From assembly GCA_036939755.1 (NCBI GenBank), contig JALLAZ010000808.1:1-11960 (forward strand): a stretch of DNA of 11,960 nucleotides, read 5' to 3'. The DNA is from Stephanodiscus triporus. Taxonomy: Eukaryota; Bacillariophyta; Thalassiosirophyceae; Thalassiosirales; Thalassiosiraceae. Of this stretch, positions 1 through 5,920 are shown piece by piece. Each line of letters opens with the position of its first letter. Position 1 is the stretch's first letter. Position numbers and translations under genes: made by a program. The notes under the pieces are model-generated. The model saw nothing but the letters and a program-made list of their open reading frames with translations. It did no database searches and was not told the origin of the DNA.

Positions 1-94
1 GTCCAAGGCCAGTCGCGTGCGTGCCAGCGCTTGTGAGAATTGAAAGACATGATTCGAAACGCATAAAGATTTTTGGTATGCAGATGTGGCTAAT

Positions 95-1402
95 ATGATA
101 ATTGATAGCGTCAATAGCCTTAGTTTTATTTTGACAAGCATGTCAACTGTTTCTCAAATGGCACAGAAGAAGATGGTCCCTATGAAAACATTCAGTGTGA
201 TCAATCTTTGCGAGAACAGCGATCTACAAGCATATGACGAAGCTCTTCCCTGTGAAAAAGAAAGAGTTAATCAGATAATAAGCTCTATCGTTAATAGAGA
301 AGAATACGAAGAAGTAAAGGATCGCATTAAAGACAAGTCATACGTCATCAATGGCAGCTGTAGCTTGATTGATATTGAAGATGATTTGGGCGTCGATAAT
401 TTCCCGATACCTTTTGTCAAATTTCAAATGCAAGAATGTATTCTACACGATTCAGGATGTCAGATGTTGCATGATGGTCATTCAAGGCATCATTATTTCT
501 TTATACAAGACGACCCAATGACTAAGCTCAAGTCATTGACGTTGACAGTTGTTTACCATGGCTCGTTCGATGGGCCAAAATACGATCCGGGCAATCTGTC
601 TGTCAAATGGAGTCGTGTAACGAATAATTTTGAGCAGCAAACGCTGATCGGCAACGCGCCACCGGAGCCGCAAGTTCCTAATACCAAGGATAACATTGGC
701 CGTATCATAATTCAGCACGAGTTAAATAATTTTGTGATCCAAGGTGGTCTATTTAAAGTAGAGGTGACTGCGAAACAAGGTCGTGATGTTAGTTACAGTG
801 TCACAGTCGGTGGCAGGATGGTATGCCCTTTGATGAAAGAAGTGAAACTGCAAATGGCGAACTTGATTGCAAAGCGACACGAAAAAATAGATTGTATAGA
901 TCAAACTAAATCGCTCGAAAATAACTTGCTACTGCTGGAAAGGAAGAAATCAATTGTAAGTAAACTGCTCGAACAGACAAAGAAGAAATATGAGTTTGAC
1001 AAGGCTGAGATGGAAAAGCTCGACCTGGAGTTGGATAAGCAGGATGAAATGAAAGAGTCAATGGTGCAACAAATCATTCAAAAGATAGGAGCTCTCAAGC
1101 TGGAAATCGACGCATCGTGTCGTTTGTCCTCTCTGCGGTAAGGATAGGTTACGGCTTATATTATTCCGTGTACCATTACATATGTGTTGTTTTCCCTAAC
1201 TATGAATTTTACTGCTAGCTCGAGAATATTTGACGGAATATCCTCCGATATCGAGTACATGGCAAAAGAAAAGACCATTCTACAACACCGAATGCAGAAG
1301 CTGAAAAAAGAAGTTGACGATAGTGAGATTTTGTTGACGAGAGTCTCCTCTCGTCTTTGGGGCCATCAGGCTTCGGCCAAGATCATGAGCCAACTTGGAT
1401 AG
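95..1402 (+). CDS. Unrecognised protein, beta-rich middle and coiled-coil tail; exons 95-1137 and 1219-1402
   Basis: I do not recognise the family. The likely start is the ATG at 95, since in-frame stops lie at 41-43 and 50-52; an upstream exon joined at the AG at 82-83 is possible. Exon 1 ends at 1137 before a GTAAGG donor and exon 2 begins at 1219 after CTAG; the split codon restores an open frame to TAG at 1400-1402, giving about 408 residues. Residues about 135-245 alternate hydrophobic and polar residues like a beta sandwich (LTLTVVYHGSF, FKVEVTAKQG). Residues about 250-400 are Lys/Glu/Leu-rich and coiled-coil-like. The gene is visibly AT-richer than its neighbours. Its 3' end is doubtful: a protein-like frame continues at 1488-1601 in another phase, so the stop at 1402 may reflect a frameshift or a missed intron. 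It may be functional or decaying. No catalytic motif was seen. Confidence 0.55.
1138..1218 (+). other. Intron of the coiled-coil gene (81 bases)
   Basis: It starts GTAAGG and ends with a pyrimidine-rich ACTGCTAG. Removing it joins two open segments in phase 2 and bypasses the TAA at 1139-1141. The join continues the charged coiled-coil character across the junction, which supports real splicing. Confidence 0.75.
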
Positions 1403-1428
1403 TCAACAGAAAAATTTGACAGAGAACT
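1363..1428 (+). repeat. Tandem duplication, copy A (66 bases)
   Basis: This segment (CCATCAGGCT...AGAGAACT) recurs at 1462-1528. The two copies differ by one base in an A-run: copy A has CAGAAAAATTT where copy B has CAGAAGAAATTT. Copy A contains the end of exon 2 of the upstream gene, including its TAG stop. It is followed directly by the 33-base templated spacer. Confidence 0.95.
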
Positions 1429-1461
1429 GTGTTTCCTGCGTCTTCACATTATAGTAATAGA
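1429..1461 (+). repeat. 33-base spacer copied from the KH/WW gene
   Basis: This spacer lies exactly between the two copies of the tandem duplication. It is identical over 33 bases, in the same orientation, to 1849-1881, which is coding sequence for the WW-like module of the neighbouring minus-strand gene. The flanking bases differ on both sides (1428 T versus 1848 C; 1462 C versus 1882 G), so the match is bounded precisely. Here it has no evident coding role. Confidence 0.95.
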
Positions 1462-1528
1462 CCATCAGGCTTCGGCCAAGATCATGAGCCAACTTGGATA
1501 GTCAACAGAAGAAATTTGACAGAGAACT
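1462..1528 (+). repeat. Tandem duplication, copy B (67 bases)
   Basis: Second copy of 1363-1428. It continues directly into unique sequence at 1529 and carries the extra G, so it is probably the ancestral arrangement on its right side. The frame that looks protein-like after the stop (1488-1601) runs through this copy. Confidence 0.95.
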
Positions 1529-1816
1529 TCAATCTCATTACAAACTTCCTAAGAAGTACGCCAACGACAACCTAACTCTGGCACAATCACCATGTCAATG
1601 AAGTGCACTAATGAGTTCAAGAGGATGCATGGAGGCGATGACACGCGTCATGCCTTTAGCACAGCCATTGTCGCTTCCCATTCCTCCTTGTGATAAAACA
1701 CGACTGCACGATTAAAACTTCGGTCTCCATGGCACAGATGACTGCAAAGTTGTTTTTGTTTATCATCATGTCTTAGATGAGACTAATAAAATAATGACCC
1801 GAGCAGGCTCTTCTCA

Positions 1817-3820
1817 TCATTCTGTCATTCCATCTTGGCTGACCCATCGTGTTTCCTGCGTCTTCACATTATAGTAATAGAGCCTACCGTCCGGCGTCGT
1901 TGCCGCCAACCACGGAGATGCTTGCAGAGCCGGGTATTGATCGCGCGGCCACTGCTGTCTACACATCTGCTCCGCATGCGACTGCGGGTAGGGATGTTGT
2001 TGCTGCTGTTCCTGCTGGTACAGCACGGGCTGAGGGTGAACCATAAACCCATACGCATCGTGGGGGTACATCGGCTGGAGATAGCTTGGGTATTGCTGCT
2101 CCGATGCGGCGACGGGAGGGGACGGCGGTCCTCGTCGCTGCCGCGTATCATCGAAGCGAGTACCCCCGGCGAACATGTGATCAGGACCCCTCTCGACGAT
2201 CTCGTCCAGCATCCTCCTCGTAAGTTCGATCCCGGGTCTTTGTCCCTTGACGTGGATCTTGCAGGCTGCCTGATCGATCTGTATGTCGCACGACGACCGA
2301 CGCTGGAGGTCATTGATGGTGACGCCTCGTCGTCCGATGATGTAACCGATGTCTGACCTTTCGCATGATATTATTTCGGTCTCTATCACGGGCAGTGGTG
2401 GGGGAGCGAAATGGGGGAGGTACTGACGCTGATGCTGCAGCTGCAGCCTCTGCGGGGTAGGAGGGTGGACGTCAAACGTCCGCGGCGCACCTCTCGCCTC
2501 GAATCGTCCGACCCCGTAATAATATGACGACGCCTCGTCGCCCGCGATGCCGCCGTTGCCGTCGCCGTACAACGCGACGCCATCCTCGCCGTCCTCTTCG
2601 GCCGGCGGGACCGCCACCTTCGCCGCCGCCGGTGACGCGACTGACGATCCTTCCCCACCGCCCCCACCGCCCCCACCGCCGCCGCCGCCGACCGACCCCG
2701 CCGAGGAGTAACACAAACACAGGCGCATGATCATATCTTCGGCGCGGAGCACCGCCTCCTCGGCGCCCGTGATCGTGACCCGTCGCTGTCGCGATGCATC
2801 TCTATCATTATCGTTGTCGGGTGCGTGATCTACCTGTATTCGCGCGTGCGACTTGCGCTGCAGTTCGCGTATCGTATCCCCCCTCCTCCCTATTATCCGT
2901 CCGACTGCGGAGTCGGGGATGTAAACCTGCCTCAACACCGCGTGACCCAGTGGCAGACCCGAGTGCATCGTCATCGTCGTCGCCGTCGATGGTGTAGTCG
3001 ACGTATGGGGTTGGTGGCGTTTCTCGCCGTGGTCATGTTCTCCTCCATCTCCTCCTCCATCTCCCTGCCTTCGACGATCCCCGCCGCAAAGCATGGCAAC
3101 GAGGCTCCTCGCGAATTCCACGTCCTCCATCCGTCGAGCGCGGTAGGATATGATCCTCGGCAACGATTCGTCGACATCCTGATGGACGTCGATGCGACAC
3201 CCCGATCGAGCCTGGAGGTCGCGTATCATCTCTCCCCCCCTCCCGATCACGCGGCCGACGTACAGTCGCGAGAGCTCGTCCCTCTCCTCGAACCACGGGG
3301 TCGAGATCGAGGTCGGGATCGGGCCGGTCGGGTGACCCGCGGCCGTCGAAGTCGAAGTCGGAGTCGGCGTCGGCGTCCCCCGGTCGTCGCGAACGGCCAC
3401 CTCCACATCCGTAGTAGCCGTGGTCGCGGCCCGCTCATCGCCGTCGACATCGTCCTCATCCTCGTCCTCGTCCTCATCCTCGTCCTCGTCCTCGTCCTCG
3501 TCGATGCGGCGAGCGTCCCCGTCCCCATCACCATCGTCATCGCCATCGCGAGGAGACCGAGGAGCGGCGGAGGTTGTCTCATCGACCTCCTCGCCGCTCC
3601 TCTCCACGCGATCGTCGCTCCTCCCGGCTTCCGCCCCCGACGGAGCGGCATCGCGGGCCGAGGAGGCGGTCTGCTCGTCGTCCTTGTCCTTGTCATTGTC
3701 CTTGTCCTTTCGAGGAGGACGACGATTGGTCGACATGCTGCCGCTGCTGCTGCCGCCGTCCTTGCTGGCGTTTCTGCTATCGTTCTCCTTCTCGGACACT
3801 CTCATGATGCGGTACATCAT
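1817..3820 (-). CDS. Triple-KH RNA-binding protein with C-terminal WW-like module, 667 residues
   Basis: A predicted single-strand RNA (or DNA) binding protein. A single uninterrupted frame runs from ATG at 3820 to TGA at 1817-1819. KH1 spans about residues 181-246 (GRGG loop 193-196), KH2 about 297-367 (GRRG 311-314) and KH3 about 479-544 (GRRG 496-499). Each has the V/I-G-x-I-I-G-x-x-G-x-x-I-x-x-L-Q pattern of type I KH domains. Low-complexity linkers separate them: an Asp-Glu dipeptide run at about 107-123, a Gly run at 378-389 and a Gln/Pro/Tyr-rich stretch at 575-630. Residues 636-662 resemble a WW domain (W637, YYYN 648-651, TRW 657-659), but Gln662 replaces the usual Pro three residues after the second Trp. 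Family knowledge suggests a role in splicing, mRNA stability or translation, like PCBP or FUBP-type proteins; the specific role is unknown. The gene is divergent from the H15-domain gene. Confidence 0.87.
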   Translation of the reverse strand: MMYRIMRVSEKENDSRNASKDGGSSSGSMSTNRRPPRKDKDNDKDKDDEQTASSARDAAPSGAEAGRSDDRVERSGEEVDETTSAAPRSPRDGDDDGDGDGDARRIDEDEDEDEDEDEDEDEDDVDGDERAATTATTDVEVAVRDDRGTPTPTPTSTSTAAGHPTGPIPTSISTPWFEERDELSRLYVGRVIGRGGEMIRDLQARSGCRIDVHQDVDESLPRIISYRARRMEDVEFARSLVAMLCGGDRRRQGDGGGDGGEHDHGEKRHQPHTSTTPSTATTMTMHSGLPLGHAVLRQVYIPDSAVGRIIGRRGDTIRELQRKSHARIQVDHAPDNDNDRDASRQRRVTITGAEEAVLRAEDMIMRLCLCYSSAGSVGGGGGGGGGGGGEGSSVASPAAAKVAVPPAEEDGEDGVALYGDGNGGIAGDEASSYYYGVGRFEARGAPRTFDVHPPTPQRLQLQHQRQYLPHFAPPPLPVIETEIISCERSDIGYIIGRRGVTINDLQRRSSCDIQIDQAACKIHVKGQRPGIELTRRMLDEIVERGPDHMFAGGTRFDDTRQRRGPPSPPVAASEQQYPSYLQPMYPHDAYGFMVHPQPVLYQQEQQQQHPYPQSHAEQMCRQQWPRDQYPALQASPWLAATTPDGRLYYYNVKTQETRWVSQDGMTE
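1849..1881 (-). repeat. Donor copy of the 33-base segment, inside the WW-like module
   Basis: This is the source-side copy of the spacer at 1429-1461. On the minus strand it encodes the Tyr-rich beta strand and following turn of the WW-like module (YYNVKTQET and flanking partial codons). It is the likely donor because it sits inside an intact 667-codon reading frame. Confidence 0.9.
3452..3502 (-). repeat. Hexanucleotide repeat encoding an Asp-Glu run
   Basis: Reading the plus strand, CGTCCT/CATCCT-type hexamers repeat about eight times. On the coding (minus) strand this gives alternating Asp and Glu at residues about 107-123 of the KH protein. It is a coding minisatellite, with CAT/CGT variants showing it is not perfectly homogeneous. 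Confidence 0.85.
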
Positions 3821-3983
3821 TCTGCATTCTGCATCATCATCATCAATCTAGTCGCACGTCTCGGTCGATCCCACTAACTGTGTGTTTTTGTTACCATAGT
3901 GGTGGAGGTATCGAACTCGTGATTTCCTGTGAGAAGGATGATTCCATCCCGTTCTTCTGTGCGTCACTTCACTGTTCTGCAAA

Positions 3984-3991
3984 TTTGGCGC
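3984..3991 (+). promoter_or_regulatory. E2F/DP-type binding site, TTTGGCGC
   Basis: The octamer TTTGGCGC matches the known E2F/DP consensus TTTSSCGC exactly. It lies in the divergent promoter region, about 230 bases upstream of the H15 gene start. E2F sites typically drive S-phase genes, which would suit a chromatin protein. One octamer in about 400 bases can arise by chance (roughly one in twenty for any consensus match on both strands). Confidence 0.35.
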
Positions 3992-4018
3992 GCTCGATGG
4001 AGTTCGTGTCCTCGAGTA

Positions 4019-4040
4019 GTACAATATTATTTTATTGTAC
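4019..4040. repeat. Perfect 8-base inverted repeat with 6-base loop
   Basis: GTACAATA at 4019-4026 is the reverse complement of TATTGTAC at 4033-4040, with loop TTATTT. It is AT-rich and lies between divergent genes. It could be a protein-binding dyad or a structure in the leader transcript; function is unknown. Confidence 0.6.
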
Positions 4041-4217
4041 GTACTCTACTCCTCTAGACGTAGGGACATCGTGTCTACGCTACGCACACCATACATACAC
4101 ATGCCTACACACTTCTCATCGTGTCAAAAACGCTCGAAAGAGGTAGATACCAAAAGACGACTTCATAAATATAATATTTCATTCATTCAGTGCATTCCTA
4201 TCATCCTCCCACTTGCC

Positions 4218-5094
4218 ATGCCGTACAGGTCCGCCATCCTAGCCGCCCTCGAAGACCTTAAAGATCATCAGACCGGGTCGCCCGCGTCATCCATCCGGCG
4301 TCGGATGCTCGATCGAGCATCCGCCGCCGTCGCATCGTCGTCGTCGAAGGCGAGGACCGGGAATACTAATAACGCGGCAGTTGTCGACTCAGACGTCGAC
4401 GACGCCGTCGAGGCCGCGTGGAGCACGTCGTCCTTCCGGCGGTCGCTGAACTCTCTCGTGAGGGACGGCACGCTGGTGCGCGTCGGGGGGGGAGGATCGA
4501 ATTACAAGCTCTCGGACAAGCGCCTGATGGAGAGGGCGAGGGGTCTCGAGGCCATCGCCGAGGAGAGGATGGAGGCGACGGCGGAGGATTTTCGAACCTC
4601 CGCGGCGGCTATGGCGGCCATGGCGGCTGCGCCGTGCGAAGCAGTCCCGGGCGGCAACGTCCACGACGGCGGCAATCTTCGTCATCGTCATCCGCGGGAG
4701 GAGCCGCCGAAGGAACTCCCCAAGCGTCGAACGTTCCACTCCAAGATCAAGATGGGCGACGCGGATACGGTATCCGCCGTGGTAGCTCCGGGGGAGGGGA
4801 CGAGGATGGCGCGACGACGCGACGACGACGGCATGGATACCGACGACGATCGCACGGACCATCATCGTGCCTTCGTCAAGATCGTGCCTAGAAGGGTCAG
4901 CCCTCGGAGAATGTGCGTTGCGTTCGTTCTTTTGTTGTGGAGGGGGAAAAAAGCAACACGTCGAAAAAGTGAATCGTCGACATCATTTTCTCACGCACAT
5001 CCGCTTGCATTCATTTTCTCTTCTTTTTTGGATCGCCACATACGTCAAGGATATCGCGATGAGGGGCAAAGTTCGCGTGGATTCGAGGTATTAG
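4218..5094 (+). CDS. H15 (linker-histone globular) domain protein; tentative exons 4218-4912 and 5064-5094
   Basis: Residues 1-100 resemble the winged-helix H15 domain of histone H1. Helix 1 is YRSAILAALEDLKD, followed by a Ser-rich turn and a second helix (SSIRRRM). A polar insertion occupies about 32-68, and recognition helix SSFRRSLNSLVRDG leads into the wing LVRVGGGGSNYKLSDK. The domain begins at the initiator Met, so there is no N-terminal tail. The rest is Ala/Glu, Arg and Asp-rich, without the Lys/Ala/Pro-rich tail of true H1, so it may instead be another H15-containing chromatin or transcription factor. The start at 4218 marks the change from AT-rich leader to GC-rich coding sequence. 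Beyond 4912 the frame turns AT-rich; a GTGCGT donor at 4913 and an AG at 5062-5063 restore the frame (KVRVDSRY, stop 5092-5094), about 241 residues. Read through without splicing, the frame ends at 5111. The N-terminal call is firmer than the 3' end. Confidence 0.6.
4913..5063 (+). other. Tentative intron of the H15-domain gene (151 bases)
   Basis: It starts GTGCGT, holds a pyrimidine-rich tract near 5020-5035, and ends at the AG at 5062-5063. The AG at 5048-5049 follows the pyrimidine tract more closely but gives an early stop with this donor. Splice choice is therefore uncertain. Confidence 0.4.
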
Positions 5095-5805
5095 CGCGAG
5101 GAGGTTTCTAGGGGAAGTAATGATAAGGAGGGGAGTTCATATGGAGGGGAGTAAAGGTAGAGAAATGTTGCGAATGACATTACACAAAAATTGTCGATCG
5201 GGATTGACTAACTTAAACTGGCACACGAAGAATACACGAAAAGAAACCTATGATGGGATGGCCATTGTAGAGGAGGATGTCAAACTCACGATGGAACTTA
5301 CGATGAAGTCGCACGACCAACAAATATTATTCTGAATACGTATTTTGAAGGATAAAATGCTCATAAGGGAACACTATGTCACCATAATGAAATTACATGT
5401 TGGCTAAGTCGGACTATACGGTACTTATTGATTTTCTAGACAGTGAGTTATGTGATTTAGTCAACCTGGTGACGGAAAGTGGGTGTCTACTTCTTCATCT
5501 GGGGCAGATTCCATTCTTCATATTGGGAAGTAATTTCACTTCCGGTTGTTGCCCATCACTTTGTGATGATAAGTGCAGTGTTGCTAAATGCGCGTATGTG
5601 CATAGAGGTGAGGGTGGGTCAATTGGTCAACAACAGCAACTTGTCTATGGCATTTGCTGCTTCACCTTACTCCATCAACCCCCAGAAAGGGATCCGCCTC
5701 CCATGCATGTGTACATTAAACGCACTCCAATCATCCCAATTGGCCTATCAGGTCAGCAGATGTTTGACACACCATGATGAAGCGAGGTGAATTATTGTGA
5801 GTGTG

Positions 5806-5822
5806 TATCGTACGATATCGTA
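5806..5822. promoter_or_regulatory. Two overlapping 12-base palindromes upstream of XPB
   Basis: TATCGTACGATA (5806-5817) and TACGATATCGTA (5811-5822) are both perfect palindromes sharing seven bases. They lie about 100 bases before the XPB start codon, a plausible place for a dimeric factor. No known site was recognised. Confidence 0.35.
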
Positions 5823-5847
5823 TGTTGTAGAGTAGAGTAGATGCCCA

Positions 5848-5861
5848 GGGGGGATCCCCCC
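5848..5861. promoter_or_regulatory. 14-base palindrome GGGGGGATCCCCCC in the XPB leader
   Basis: A perfect palindrome followed by further C-runs, about 60 bases upstream of the XPB ATG. It could fold as a hairpin only with a very tight loop, so a DNA-binding site or simple low-complexity sequence is more likely. Confidence 0.3.
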
Positions 5862-5920
5862 CGCACCCCCCCCCCATTTCCCTCCCGCTCTCACCACTCA
5901 ATAAATCCAATCTATCGCTC

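Larger units (their letters stand above)
1403..1816. other. 3' flank between convergent genes
   Basis: Apart from the spacer and copy B, this stretch holds an open frame at 1488-1601 that may be a displaced tail of the upstream gene, then AT-richer sequence with no gene I can support. A plus-strand AATAAA at 1785-1790 could serve 3' end formation of the upstream gene, but polyadenylation signals are weakly conserved in algae. Confidence 0.5.
3821..4217. promoter_or_regulatory. Divergent promoter region of the KH gene and the H15-domain gene
   Basis: This 397-base, AT-richer stretch lies between the start codons of two divergently transcribed genes, so it should contain both promoters and 5' leaders. 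No convincing coding sequence was seen. Short open frames here have lower GC and no recognisable motifs. It carries an E2F-like octamer (3984-3991) and an inverted repeat (4019-4040). Confidence 0.6.
5095..5920. other. Intergenic region, about 0.8 kb, no convincing gene
   Basis: This lies between the H15 gene and XPB. It includes a direct repeat GGAGGGGAGT at 5127-5136 and 5143-5152. Two overlapping open frames (5397-5777, 126 codons, and 5479-5790 in another phase) have no recognisable domain or homopolymer bias, and neither shows the codon composition of the flanking genes, so I treat them as chance. The right end, with palindromes and a CT/C-rich stretch at 5856-5890, is probably the XPB promoter and leader. 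Confidence 0.5.

Noticed and set aside
1363..1528. Transposon insertion with target-site duplication
   Set aside because: The direct repeats are 66-67 bases, far longer than usual target-site duplications, and the 33-base insert is a copy of nearby coding DNA with no terminal inverted repeats.
1835..2356. Plus-strand open frame opposite the KH3/WW region
   Set aside because: It is antisense to recognisable KH3 and WW-like sequence and has no motif of its own.
3452..3502. Possible CRISPR-like or transposon-end repeat
   Set aside because: The units are six bases long with no spacers and encode an acidic protein tract in frame, so this is a coding simple repeat.
2825..3877. Long plus-strand open frame opposite the KH gene, with a hydrophobic Val/Leu run
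   Set aside because: It is the antisense of the GC-rich KH gene. The hydrophobic run is simply the complement of the Asp-Glu repeat, and the KH frame carries clear domains.
5397..5777. 126-codon open frame in the intergenic region before XPB
   Set aside because: No recognisable domain, a second long frame overlaps it, and its composition does not resemble the neighbouring genes. Transcript evidence would be needed to revive it.
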